From Acidimicrobiia bacterium (GTDB lineage Bacteria; Actinomycetota; Acidimicrobiia; Spongiisociales; ZC4RG35), in NCBI GenBank assembly GCA_017577575.1, contig PKRG01000012.1, positions 17,006 through 81,005 of the forward strand: a stretch of 64,000 nt of DNA. The letters are read 5' to 3'. Positions 33,269 through 41,397 of this stretch are shown here, one piece after another (position 1 is the stretch's first letter; every line of letters begins with the position of its first letter). The notes beneath the pieces were generated by a model. The model saw only the letters and a program-made list of their open reading frames with translations, was not told the origin of the DNA and did not search any database. The position numbers were made by a program, and so were the translations under genes.

Positions 33269-34186
33269 GTGCAACCCTTCCGATTCGGAGCGATGGTCGG
33301 CCGGGCCGGATCGCGCCAGGAGTGGCTCGACCAGATCCGCATGGCCGAAGACCTCGGCTACTCCACCCTGTTCATCTCCGACCACTTCTCGGACAAGCTC
33401 GCCCCGCTGCCGGCGTTGGCCATGGCCGCCGAGCACACCTCCCTGAACATCGGCACGCTGGTGCTGGCCAACGACTTCCGTCACCCCGCCGTCGTGGCGA
33501 AGGAGGCGGCCACCGTCGACCTGCTGTCCGGCGGCCGGCTGGAGCTCGGCATCGGGACCGGCTGGGACGAGGCCGACTACGCCGCCTCCGGCATACGAAA
33601 GGACCCTCCCCGGGTCCAGGTCGACCGTTTCGAGGAGGCGGTCGTGGTGCTGAAAGAGACGTGGGCGGACGGCCCGGTCGACTTCGACGGCGACCACTAC
33701 CGGGTGCACCATGCCGGCCTGCCCAAGCCCGGGCCGGGACGGCCCACCCTCCTCATAGGGGGCGGGGGGCGCCGGATGCTGGGGATCGCAGCCCGCCACG
33801 CCGACATCGTCGGCGTCTCCGCCGGGCAGATCACCAACCGCGAGGAGCTGCGAGACCGCCTCGCCCGCTCGGGCGAGCTGATCGACGCCAAGATCGAGCG
33901 GGTCAGGCAAGTGGCCGGGGAGCGGTTCGCCCGTCTCGAGCTGAACGTCCTCGTCTTCGGAACCGAGGTGGGCGATCGCCGCCGGGGTGCCGAGAAGCTG
34001 GCCGAGGCGTACCGCACCGAGCCCGAGGCCATCCTCGCCTCGCCGCACTTCCTGGCGGGCACCCCCGAGGAGATCGCCGCCGACCTGGTCGAGCGTCGCC
34101 GGCGATGGGGTTTCAACTACCCGGTGATCCAGCAGCAGTCGCTGCGCGACTTCGCCCCGGTCGTCGAGCTCCTGGCGGGCTCATAG
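33269..34186 (+). CDS. LLM-class, probably F420-dependent oxidoreductase
   Basis: A 305-residue TIM-barrel of the luciferase-like monooxygenase class. Typical segments are FGAMVGRAGSRQEWLDQIRMAEDLGYSTLFISDHF, NIGTLVLANDFRHPAVVAKEAATVDLLSGGRLELGIGTGWDEADY and RPTLLIGGGGRRMLGIAARHADIVGV, which match the F420-dependent TIGR03621-type subfamily. Substrate unknown. It ends in a 6-nt overlap with the convergent AAA ATPase gene. Confidence 0.85.
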   Translation: MQPFRFGAMVGRAGSRQEWLDQIRMAEDLGYSTLFISDHFSDKLAPLPALAMAAEHTSLNIGTLVLANDFRHPAVVAKEAATVDLLSGGRLELGIGTGWDEADYAASGIRKDPPRVQVDRFEEAVVVLKETWADGPVDFDGDHYRVHHAGLPKPGPGRPTLLIGGGGRRMLGIAARHADIVGVSAGQITNREELRDRLARSGELIDAKIERVRQVAGERFARLELNVLVFGTEVGDRRRGAEKLAEAYRTEPEAILASPHFLAGTPEEIAADLVERRRRWGFNYPVIQQQSLRDFAPVVELLAGS

Positions 34187-36202
34187 GAACCGTTCCCGAG
34201 CCTGCATCAGGTCGGTGAGCGTGACCTCACGGGCCGAGGTGTCGCGACGGAGGGCGGTCAGCGCCGCCTCCCGCAGCATCCCTTCCAGGTCGGCGAAAGA
34301 CAGCCCTTCGGTCATCTCCGCCAGCTCGTCCAGGTCGACGTCGTCGGCGAACGGGACGTCGGTGATGTCGAGCATCGCCCGACGGGCGGTGACGTCGGGC
34401 AGGCCCAGCTCGATGTGCGTCTCGAACCGGCCGCTCCGCAGCAGCGCCGGGTCGATCAGGTCGGGGCGGTTGGTGGCGCCGATGACCGCCACGTCGCCCC
34501 GCTCGGTGACGCCGTCCAGCTCGGTGAGGAGGGCGGCGACGACCGAGTCGGTGACGCTCGTCGTCGACCGGCCCCGCACCGGGGCCAGGGCGTCCAGCTC
34601 GTCGAAGAAGATGATCGACGGTGCAGCGGTGCGGGCCCGGGCGAAGACGTCGCGCACGCCGCGCTCGGACTCGCCCACGTACTTGTCGAGCAGCTCCGCC
34701 CCCTTGATGGGGAAGAAGGCTGCGCCGGCCTCGTGGGCCACGGCCTTGACGATGAACGTCTTTCCGGTCCCGGGCGGCCCATGGAGGAGGATGCCGCGGG
34801 GCGGGTCGATGCCCAGGGCGCGGAACCGCTCCGGCTGGGAGATCGGCCAGATCACCGCCTCGGTGAGCCGCTGCTTCACCTCCACGAGGTCGGCGACCCG
34901 ATCGAACCCGTGGGAGGGGATCTCGCCGATCGACACCGAGCCGAGCGAAGGGGTGGTGTCGCGGATGGCGTCGAGGATCTCGGCGGTGGTGAGCGCACCC
35001 CCTCGCCGGGCCAGGCCGGCGGAGGCGTGGAGCACCGCCCCCACGATGTCGGTGCCCGAGAACCCCGCCGAGCGGGCGGCGAGGGTGGCGTAGTCGACGT
35101 CGTTCACCGGGACGTCGGCTAGTGCGGCCTGGAATAGGAGGCGGCGACGCTCCAGATCCGGCGGGGGAATGGAGAGCGAGCGGGGCAGGAGCGGGTTCGA
35201 CGCCAATGCCGGGTCGATCGTGCCCAAAGAGGCAGCGCCCAGGACCACGGCGAGCCCGCGCCGCTCGGCCACCGAGTCCAGGAACCAGCGGAAGACGGCG
35301 CCGAACTGGGTGCGGTAGTTGGACAGGGCGTCGTCGCCGGTGAGCAGCTCGACGCGGTCGATGAAGATCACGCCCTGGTCGCCGGCCTTCGCCAGCGCCC
35401 CCTGGAGGACGTCCAGGAGGCGCTCGGGCTTGAAGATCCGGTCCAGCTCCACTTCGTGGATGGCCACGGCCACGTCGGAGGCGGCGGCGCGGACGAGCTC
35501 GGGGCGGCCGCACCCCGGCGGGCCGACCACCCACACACCGGCGACCCGGGGCAGCCCCCAGGTGGCGGGGAGGTCCCGCGGGGAGGTGAGGAGCGTGAGC
35601 CAACCGGCGAGCAGCTCCCGCTGGCTCTCCAGGCCGGCGAGGAGGGCGGCGTCGCTGGTCACCCTCTCCTGGCCGCGAGCCGCAGGCGGCGTGGCGGGCT
35701 CGCCGGGCTGGTCTTCGGCGACACCCGTCGGCGGCGAGGGTGGCGCGGCCTCGGCGGGGGCGGGCGCCGGCCGGTCGGCCAGCCCCACGACCCGCGTCGC
35801 CGGCCCCACCGTCCCTGCTCCGCCGGGTATGACCTCGGCGATACGCGCCTCGCCGCCTCCCGGCAGGTCGATGTGGTCTCCGGTGCTGACCGGTCGGCCC
35901 TGCCACGCCGCCACCAACCCGGCCGGGTCGTCGGGCGTCTGCTCCTGGTCGAGCACGACGACGGCGGCGTTGGCCAGCACCGCCCGGGTCACGTCGACGC
36001 TGGAGCCGGCCGACACCCCGGCGTTGCGTTGGGCCTGCGGGCCCAACAGCAGCGCGGTGGGCTCGGGCACGGTGCCGGCCTTGACCAGAACGTGGGTCTT
36101 TCCCACCGCCACGACGCCGCCGTAGGGCAGGCCCAGCGTCTTGAGCAGCGTGGCGTCGGCGGTGGCCACCGGGTCGGCCCCGGGACGGACGATGAAACGC
36201 AT
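34181..36202 (-). CDS. CDC48/p97-like tandem AAA+ ATPase with a degenerate first ATPase ring
   Basis: A 673-residue protein: an N-terminal double-psi-barrel-like region (1-135), a Pro/Ala-rich linker, and two AAA modules, as in actinobacterial CDC48 relatives. In D1 the Walker A loop reads VVGPPGCGRPEL, with Arg233 for the Lys and Pro234 for Thr, and Walker B reads IFIDRVELL with Arg283 for Glu, so D1 should not hydrolyse ATP. D2 is intact: LLHGPPGTGKTFIVKA, SIIFFDELDALAP, ATNRPDLIDPALLRSGRF. A TAACCT -10 lies 8 nt before the ATG. Role likely protein remodelling. Confidence 0.88.
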   Translation of the reverse strand: MRFIVRPGADPVATADATLLKTLGLPYGGVVAVGKTHVLVKAGTVPEPTALLLGPQAQRNAGVSAGSSVDVTRAVLANAAVVVLDQEQTPDDPAGLVAAWQGRPVSTGDHIDLPGGGEARIAEVIPGGAGTVGPATRVVGLADRPAPAPAEAAPPSPPTGVAEDQPGEPATPPAARGQERVTSDAALLAGLESQRELLAGWLTLLTSPRDLPATWGLPRVAGVWVVGPPGCGRPELVRAAASDVAVAIHEVELDRIFKPERLLDVLQGALAKAGDQGVIFIDRVELLTGDDALSNYRTQFGAVFRWFLDSVAERRGLAVVLGAASLGTIDPALASNPLLPRSLSIPPPDLERRRLLFQAALADVPVNDVDYATLAARSAGFSGTDIVGAVLHASAGLARRGGALTTAEILDAIRDTTPSLGSVSIGEIPSHGFDRVADLVEVKQRLTEAVIWPISQPERFRALGIDPPRGILLHGPPGTGKTFIVKAVAHEAGAAFFPIKGAELLDKYVGESERGVRDVFARARTAAPSIIFFDELDALAPVRGRSTTSVTDSVVAALLTELDGVTERGDVAVIGATNRPDLIDPALLRSGRFETHIELGLPDVTARRAMLDITDVPFADDVDLDELAEMTEGLSFADLEGMLREAALTALRRDTSAREVTLTDLMQARERFL

Positions 36203-36210
36203 CGAGAGCA

Positions 36211-36216
36211 AGGTTA
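36211..36216 (-). promoter_or_regulatory. -10 hexamer TAACCT of the CDC48-like gene
   Basis: TAACCT followed after 8 nt by the ATG at 36202, no Shine-Dalgarno. The hexamer overlaps the stop codon of the upstream exonuclease gene (36214). Confidence 0.4.
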
Positions 36217-37854
36217 GGAGGCAGACGCGCCCGTGCCCGCCAGCGTCGGCACCGGCCGGGCCGGGAGGCGGAGCGGCCCGTCGGAGTGGAGCAGGCGGAC
36301 GCCCTCCGAGCACAGCCAGCGCCACAACAGGTGGGCCTCCTCGGCGGCGAGTGCGTCGGGCGGCACCGGGGTGTCCGCCTCGTCGTCCGTGTCCACCACC
36401 GTGAGGGGAGGCCCGCTGGCCCCCCGCCACGAATGGACCAGGCGTCCCCGGCGGATCAGCACGCGCTCTCCGTCGGCACCCAGCACCTCGATGGTCCCGG
36501 CTTCGCGCAGCGCCTGCCACGCCCGCCGGCGCTCCAGTGCCCGCGCCAGGGCCCGGTGGCGGTCGCGGACCACGGCGGCCTCCTCGAAGCGCTGCTCGGC
36601 GGCGAGGCGCTCCATCCGCTCGGCGAGGGGCTCCAGCAGCAGCTCGGGACGGGACGAGATGCCCTCTTGGACGAGCTCGACCACCGGGGCGTACTCGTCC
36701 TGGGTCAGGGTCCCGTCGCACGGGCACAGCGCCACCCCGAGCTGTGCCATGGCGCAGGTCGTGGAGCGGGAACCGGGCCGGCCGGTGCAGCGGCGGATCG
36801 GGACCGCGTCCCACAACGCCAACAGGACGGTCTCGGCGGAGCGGCGGGTGCGGAACGGCCCCAGATAGCAGTCACCGTCTTCTCTGAGCGTGCGCACCAG
36901 CGAGAGGCGGGGAAACGCCTCCCGGGTGAGTTTCACGAAATGGGACGCCTTGGGTGGGCGCGACCGGCGGTTGTAGCGGGGTCGGTGGGAGTGGATCATC
37001 CGCAACTCGATCACCTCCGCCTCGATGGCCGTGTCGCAGACCCGGTAGTCGATCGAATGCAGCTCCCGCATCATGTCGGCCACCGAGCGGCGATCGTCGC
37101 CGTAGAAGTAGGAGCGGACGCGGGAGCGGAGGTTCGTGGCCTTGCCGACGTAGAAGGTCCGCCCATCGCGGTCCTTGAACATGTACACGCCGGGCCGGCG
37201 GGGCAGGTCGTCGGCGAGTGAGATCTTGCGGTAGTGGGCCGAGCCCCGGGCGGTCGGCAGCTGGAGGAGGTCGTCGAGAGCGGTGACACCCAGCGATCCG
37301 GCCCGTTCCAACAGCCCCCACAGCACGTAGGCGGCGGCGCGGGCGTCGTCCAGCGCCCGATGGGTGGGGGCGACGGGGGAGCGGAAGTGGGCGGCGAGAG
37401 TGGACAGCTTCAGGTTGCGGACCTCGTCGCGGACGAGCCTCCGGGCCAGGGCGACCGTGTCGAGGGTGCGGTTCGAGATCTTCGGGTACCCGAGTCGGCG
37501 GGCGGCGGCGTCGAGGAACGACAGGTCGAAGCGGAGGTTGTGGCCCACGACCACCGAGTCGCCGATGAACTCGAGGAGCGAGGGGAGCACCGCCTCGATC
37601 GGGGGCGCGTTCACCACCATGGCCTGGGTGATACCGGTGAGGATCGTGATGGAAGGCGGGATCGGCACCCCCGGGTCGACCAGCGTCTGGAACGTGGCGA
37701 TCTCCTCGCCCATCCGGTAGCGAGCGGCCCCGACCTCGGTTATCTCACAGGACGCCGCCGAACCTCCGGTCGTCTCGAGGTCGAGGACGCAGAATGTGAC
37801 GTCGGACAACGGCACACCCAGGTCGTCGAAGCTGGGCTGGTAGGCGACCGACAT
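36214..37854 (-). CDS. SOS-regulated DEDDh exonuclease / GIY-YIG nuclease (UvrC-Cho-like) fusion
   Basis: A 546-residue protein. Residues 20-190 form a DnaQ-like 3'-5' exonuclease with DxE in CVLDLETTGG, HNLRFDLSFLD and the HxxxxD motif in PTHRALDDARAAAYV. Residues 215-300 are a GIY-YIG nuclease (RRPGVYMFKDRDGRTFYVGKATNLRSR), followed by a UvrC-like region including a UVR-type helix pair (MERLAAEQRFEEAAVVRDRHRALARAL). Mycobacteria carry the same architecture. A perfect LexA box lies 19 nt upstream of the start, so it should be induced by DNA damage. Confidence 0.92.
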   Translation of the reverse strand: MSVAYQPSFDDLGVPLSDVTFCVLDLETTGGSAASCEITEVGAARYRMGEEIATFQTLVDPGVPIPPSITILTGITQAMVVNAPPIEAVLPSLLEFIGDSVVVGHNLRFDLSFLDAAARRLGYPKISNRTLDTVALARRLVRDEVRNLKLSTLAAHFRSPVAPTHRALDDARAAAYVLWGLLERAGSLGVTALDDLLQLPTARGSAHYRKISLADDLPRRPGVYMFKDRDGRTFYVGKATNLRSRVRSYFYGDDRRSVADMMRELHSIDYRVCDTAIEAEVIELRMIHSHRPRYNRRSRPPKASHFVKLTREAFPRLSLVRTLREDGDCYLGPFRTRRSAETVLLALWDAVPIRRCTGRPGSRSTTCAMAQLGVALCPCDGTLTQDEYAPVVELVQEGISSRPELLLEPLAERMERLAAEQRFEEAAVVRDRHRALARALERRRAWQALREAGTIEVLGADGERVLIRRGRLVHSWRGASGPPLTVVDTDDEADTPVPPDALAAEEAHLLWRWLCSEGVRLLHSDGPLRLPARPVPTLAGTGASAS

Positions 37855-37872
37855 GCTGCCGCAGACTTCTAC

Positions 37873-37888
37873 TCGAACACATGTTCGA
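37873..37888. promoter_or_regulatory. LexA-binding SOS box
   Basis: TCGAAC-ACAT-GTTCGA, a perfect match to the actinobacterial/Gram-positive SOS consensus, 19-34 nt upstream of the exonuclease/GIY-YIG start. Confidence 0.88.
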
Positions 37889-37914
37889 TAGCAAGTCTTT
37901 CCAGGTGGGGCGGG

Positions 37915-38682
37915 TCAGGAGTGGCGGCGCTGGCGGACCGCCTCGTAGAGGACGATGCCGGCGGTGACGGAGGCGTTCAGGCTGTCGACCCGACCGTACA
38001 TCGGGACCCTGACACGGATTGCGGCGGCATCGAGCATGCGTTGGCTGAGCCCGGTCGCCTCCGCCCCGACGGCGAGGGCGACGGCGCCGGTGAGGTCGGT
38101 GGCCCACAGCTCGGAGGCGGCATCGGGGGTGGTCGCCACCAGGCGCACCTGGCTGGCTTCGAGCCAGCCGAGGGCCTCGTCGTGGGAGGCGACCGCCACC
38201 GGCACGGTGAAGAGCGCCCCCTGGCTGGCCCGGACCACGTTGGGGTTGTGGACGTCGGTGGCGGGGTCGGCCACCACCACGAGGTCCACGCCGGCGGCGT
38301 CGGCGGTGCGCAGCATCGCTCCCAGGTTGCCCGGCTTCTCGATCCCCTCCACCACCAGCACCAGCCCGTCGGGTGGGAGGGTGTGGGATCCGAGCGCCGT
38401 GTCGAGATGGCGGGCCACGGCGAGCACCCCGTCGGGGTTCTGGCGAATGGACGCTCGCCGAAACGGCGCCTCCGCCATCTCGATCACCGGGGCTTCGGTG
38501 ATCGGAGCCTCCCCGCCGAGGGGCGGCGACACGACCACGCGCTGGATGTCCACGCCGGCCGCCACCGCCAAGGACACCTCCCTGCGGCCTTCGATCACGA
38601 ATGTCCCGGTGGCGTCGCGATGGCGGCGCTCCCGGAGACGGACGAGCTCTTTGACCAGCGGGTTGGACGTGGAGGTGATCAT
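37915..38682 (-). CDS. SpoU/TrmH-family RNA 2'-O-ribose methyltransferase
   Basis: A 255-residue SPOUT methyltransferase with a substrate-binding N-domain (SNPLVKELVRLRERRHRDATGTFVIEGRREVS) and the knotted SAM domain: LVLVVEGIEKPGNLGAMLRTADAAGV, VALAVGAEATGLSQRML and VPMYGRVDSLNASVTAGIVLYEA. Likely modifies 23S rRNA or tRNA; the target nucleotide cannot be read from sequence. The ATG overlaps the sigma-factor stop by 4 nt. Confidence 0.92.
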   Translation of the reverse strand: MITSTSNPLVKELVRLRERRHRDATGTFVIEGRREVSLAVAAGVDIQRVVVSPPLGGEAPITEAPVIEMAEAPFRRASIRQNPDGVLAVARHLDTALGSHTLPPDGLVLVVEGIEKPGNLGAMLRTADAAGVDLVVVADPATDVHNPNVVRASQGALFTVPVAVASHDEALGWLEASQVRLVATTPDAASELWATDLTGAVALAVGAEATGLSQRMLDAAAIRVRVPMYGRVDSLNASVTAGIVLYEAVRQRRHS

Positions 38683-39245
38683 CTCCCGTCCTCGAGGCGC
38701 CGGAAGGCCTCCTCCAGGCGTTTTCGCGCCCGGTGGCATGCCACCCGCACGGTCCCGACCGTCGCCCCCAACCGGGTTCCGATCTCCTCGTACTCCAGTC
38801 CCTCCACCTCTCGCATCCACAGCAGTTCGCGGTCCTTGAGGCTGAGGGCGCTCATGGCGAGGCGTATCAGGTCGTGTTCGTGGCTCGCCATCGCCCGCTC
38901 CTCCGGCGTCTGGGGGGAGACGTTGGCGTCGTTCGCCTCCTTGCGCCGTCGGTACCGGCGCAGGGCCGTGCGCATCCGGTTGCGGGCGATCGTCCAGAAC
39001 CACGCCTCGAACGCCTCGGGGTCGCGCAGGTTCGTGAAGTTTCGGACCATGCCTTCGAGCGCGTCGGAGACGATCTCGTGGACGAGATCCGGCGGCATCC
39101 CCACGCCGTGATAGAAGGCGACCAGCCGAGGGTGCCCGGCCGCCAGGACACGCCCCATCGCGTGGCGGTCGCCATCGCGGGCGGCCACGACATCGTCGGA
39201 GGGAGGTGGCCAATGGGAGGGGGCATCGGCCGGGTGCGGGATCAC
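38679..39245 (-). CDS. ECF-type RNA polymerase sigma factor
   Basis: A 188-residue sigma-70-family protein. Region 2 is in LVHEIVSDALEGMVRNFTNLRDPEAFEAWFWTIARNRM; region 4 is LSLKDRELLWMREVEGLEYEEIGTRLGATVGTVRVACHRARKRL. The GTG at 39245 is chosen over an in-frame start at 39278 because TTGACT/TATCCT promoter elements end 6 nt before it, giving a leaderless mRNA. Just upstream on the same strand is a repeat-rich DUF5667-like membrane protein, a frequent partner of such sigma factors. Coupled to the methyltransferase gene downstream. Confidence 0.9.
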   Translation of the reverse strand: MIPHPADAPSHWPPPSDDVVAARDGDRHAMGRVLAAGHPRLVAFYHGVGMPPDLVHEIVSDALEGMVRNFTNLRDPEAFEAWFWTIARNRMRTALRRYRRRKEANDANVSPQTPEERAMASHEHDLIRLAMSALSLKDRELLWMREVEGLEYEEIGTRLGATVGTVRVACHRARKRLEEAFRRLEDGR

Positions 39246-39251
39246 CCGGTC

Positions 39252-39278
39252 AGGATACGTCGGCGTGCCCGAAGTCAA
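39252..39278 (-). promoter_or_regulatory. Promoter of the sigma-factor gene (TTGACT / TATCCT)
   Basis: TTGACT at 39278-39273, a 15-nt spacer, then TATCCT at 39257-39252 and the GTG start 6 nt later. The TATCCTGACCGGGTG string recurs at the left-edge regulator gene. Confidence 0.55.
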
Positions 39279-39287
39279 CCCCGCGGC

Positions 39288-40376
39288 TCAGGGCTTCGAA
39301 TTGCCCTTCCCCGGATTCGACCCGCCCTGGCCCGGTGGGGTCTGGCCCTGTCCGGGCGGGGCCTTGTCCTGTCCGGGCGGGGTCTTGTCCTGTCCGGGCG
39401 GGGTCTTGTCCTGTCCGGGCGGGGTCTTGTCCTGTCCGGGCGGGGTCTTGTCCTGTCCGGGCGGGGTCTCGTCTTGTCCGGGTGGGGTCGCGTCTTGCCC
39501 TGATGGGGTCTGGTTCTGCCCGGGTGCCCCGTCCTGGCCCGACGGATCGGCCTCCTCCCCGGTCCCGCCATTGGTGCCGGTCTCCGCTCCCGGTTGGCCG
39601 GCGTGGTCGGGCTTTCCGGTGTCGGAGGCGTGGTCGGGTCTTCCGGTGTCGGAGGCGTGGTCGGGTCTTCCGGTGTCGGAGGCGTGGTCGGGTCTTCCGG
39701 TGTCGGAGGCGTGGTCGGGTCTTCCGGTGTCGGAGGCGTGGTCGGGCTTTCCGGTCTCCGTGGCATGCGCCGGGCGGTCGACAGCCCGAGGCGGCGTCGC
39801 CGCAGCCTGTTCTGTGGCCTGGGATGCGACCAGGCTCACCGCCGCCAACGCCTCTTCACGGCTCCGGGGGTCGTCGGCCGAAGCCAGGATCCCGAAGCCG
39901 GTGACGAGAGTGCGGGCGTGGGCCCCGAGCAGCTCGCCGTCGAGGTCTGCCGACAACACCAGCGCCGCCGCATGTGCGACCTCGGGCACGTCGGAGGCCT
40001 CGGCCAGCACCTGCAACGCGCCGGTGGGGTCGCCCCGCTCCAGCAGGACCTCGGCTTCCCGCGCCCGCTCCGCCGTGTGGTCGGCGCGGCCGAACAGGGC
40101 GGCAACGCGCTCGTAGGCCCGGTCGAGGACGTAGAGCCGGTCGCCGGGAACGGCGTTGTCGGCGATGGCTGCGGCGGCGAAGTTGAGGACCGAGAAAGCG
40201 GCCATCAGCGCCCCCGACACCTGGATCCTCCACGCCAGCGGACGCCGGCGACGGGCTAGCCCGGCCTCTTCGGCCCTCCCGATCGCCGCCATCGCCGCCA
40301 CGCGGCTGCGAGCCGGCGACACGGCCGAGGCGATGTCGTCGGCGTAGCGTCTCAGATGGTCGGTGGGGTCGGCCAT
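39288..40376 (-). CDS. DUF5667-like single-pass membrane protein with two tandem-repeat tails
   Basis: A 362-residue protein. A cytoplasmic N-terminus is followed by one membrane helix (about residues 50-72) and an external domain containing AVPGDRLYVLDRAYERVAALFG, the hallmark of DUF5667 proteins, then a helical region. The C-terminal 150 residues are disordered: seven nine-residue GRPDHASDT-type units, an acidic linker, and about nine PPGQDKT-type heptads. It precedes an ECF sigma gene by 42 nt on the same strand, so an anti-sigma or envelope-sensing role is plausible. Confidence 0.8.
   Translation of the reverse strand: MADPTDHLRRYADDIASAVSPARSRVAAMAAIGRAEEAGLARRRRPLAWRIQVSGALMAAFSVLNFAAAAIADNAVPGDRLYVLDRAYERVAALFGRADHTAERAREAEVLLERGDPTGALQVLAEASDVPEVAHAAALVLSADLDGELLGAHARTLVTGFGILASADDPRSREEALAAVSLVASQATEQAAATPPRAVDRPAHATETGKPDHASDTGRPDHASDTGRPDHASDTGRPDHASDTGRPDHASDTGKPDHAGQPGAETGTNGGTGEEADPSGQDGAPGQNQTPSGQDATPPGQDETPPGQDKTPPGQDKTPPGQDKTPPGQDKTPPGQDKAPPGQGQTPPGQGGSNPGKGNSKP
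39327..39527 (-). repeat. 21-bp tandem repeat array inside the DUF5667-like gene
   Basis: About nine units with a 21-bp period, the central ones nearly identical at DNA level (CCGGGCGGGGTCTTGTCCTG on the plus strand), degenerating at both ends. They encode PPGQDKT heptads. Near-identity suggests recent expansion by slippage. Confidence 0.85.
39601..39762 (-). repeat. 27-bp tandem repeat array inside the DUF5667-like gene
   Basis: Six units of 27 bp start at 39601, 39628, 39655, 39682, 39709 and 39736, encoding the nine-residue GRPDHASDT motif. The units are almost identical, so copy number is likely to vary between strains. Confidence 0.88.
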
Positions 40377-40450
40377 GGCAGGGTCGCGGTGCGGGTCGGT
40401 CGGAAGGCTCGAGGAGTCAGTCTCGCCGTGTCAGCCGACGTTACAAGCGG

Positions 40451-41047
40451 TCAGGAGCCCCATCGCTGCCAATGGAGGACCGATTCCAGGGGCTTTCGGC
40501 CCAGATCCAGCGACGACGACCGGCGGTCGGGGGCCGGGTGTCCCACCGTCACGATCCCGATCGGCGTGTACTCGGAGGGGATCTGCAGGATCGACCGGAG
40601 GTCCGAGATGGCGTGGGTGCCGAGGAACCCGGCGGCCAACCCTTCGTTCACCGCCGCCAACAGCACCGCCATCAGTGAAGCCCCGATGTCGACCCACCAG
40701 TAGGGGATGGGCCAGTCGATCTCCTTGCCCTCGGCGTCGAGCTTGTCGGGCATCCGGTAACGCCGGTGGTACGCCTCCTCGGACACGCACAGCACGATGT
40801 GAGCCGGGGCCCGGGAGATCCACGGGTCGAAGCCCCGGGCGACGTACTCGTCCTCGTCGGCGGCGGCCGCGATCTGCGCCCGGATCTCCGCGTCGGTGAC
40901 GACGATCACCGCCTGGCCCTGGCTGAACCCTGCCGAGGGAGCCCGGAGGGCCGCCTCCGCCACCCGGGTGAGGGCTGCTGGATCGACGGGCTCGTCACGG
41001 TAGTTGCGGACCATCCTGCGGCGGGCCAGCACCTCGGCGAAATCCAT
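40451..41047 (-). CDS. Nitroreductase-family flavoprotein
   Basis: A 198-residue FMN-dependent oxidoreductase. It has the N-terminal RRMVRNYRDEPVDPAALTRVAEAALRAPSAGFSQGQAVIVV block, the central YWWVDIGASLMAVLLAAVNEGLAAGFLG and the IPIGIVTVGHPAPD-like region at its end. The physiological substrate is unknown; relatives reduce nitro groups, quinones or coenzymes. ATG has a GAGAGGAGTGAGG leader. It follows the pnt genes on the same strand. Confidence 0.87.
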   Translation of the reverse strand: MDFAEVLARRRMVRNYRDEPVDPAALTRVAEAALRAPSAGFSQGQAVIVVTDAEIRAQIAAAADEDEYVARGFDPWISRAPAHIVLCVSEEAYHRRYRMPDKLDAEGKEIDWPIPYWWVDIGASLMAVLLAAVNEGLAAGFLGTHAISDLRSILQIPSEYTPIGIVTVGHPAPDRRSSSLDLGRKPLESVLHWQRWGS

Positions 41048-41049
41048 CC

Positions 41050-41397
41050 TCACTCCTCTCTCACGGGTGGGTTCTGCAAGCCGTAGCGGATCGCCCGGAC
41101 GATCCCGACGACGATCGCGGTCACCCCCAGGGCGAGCATCAGGAAAGTGGCGCCCGACGACAACCGGGCAGCCGCGGTCACCAGCAGCGCGCATCCGATC
41201 GCCGCCAGCGTGAAGAGCATCAGGTGCGGCCGGCGGCCCTCGTCGACCAGGCGCACCGGGTCGACGGTGGCGAACCACCACAGCGAGACCCCGATCGCCG
41301 CCAGCGTGGCGAGGTGCACGCTGCCGGGGTTGGCGAAGAACGTGAGCCAGATGAGCACGGCCGAGGCGGTGATCCCGAAGACCAGCGACCTGGCCAC
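41050..41397 (-). CDS. Hypothetical four-helix membrane protein
   Basis: A 115-residue hydrophobic protein with four membrane helices and a conserved-looking VDPVRLVDEGRRPHLML loop. GTG start abuts the pntB stop with no gap, and its stop lies 2 nt before the nitroreductase start. No family recognised; it probably belongs to the pnt transcript. Confidence 0.65.
   Translation of the reverse strand: MARSLVFGITASAVLIWLTFFANPGSVHLATLAAIGVSLWWFATVDPVRLVDEGRRPHLMLFTLAAIGCALLVTAAARLSSGATFLMLALGVTAIVVGIVRAIRYGLQNPPVREE

Noticed and set aside
39327..39762. Regular direct repeats that could suggest a CRISPR array
   Set aside because: Units are contiguous with no unique spacers, stay in one reading frame, encode GRPDHASDT and PPGQDKT repeats, and no cas gene is near.
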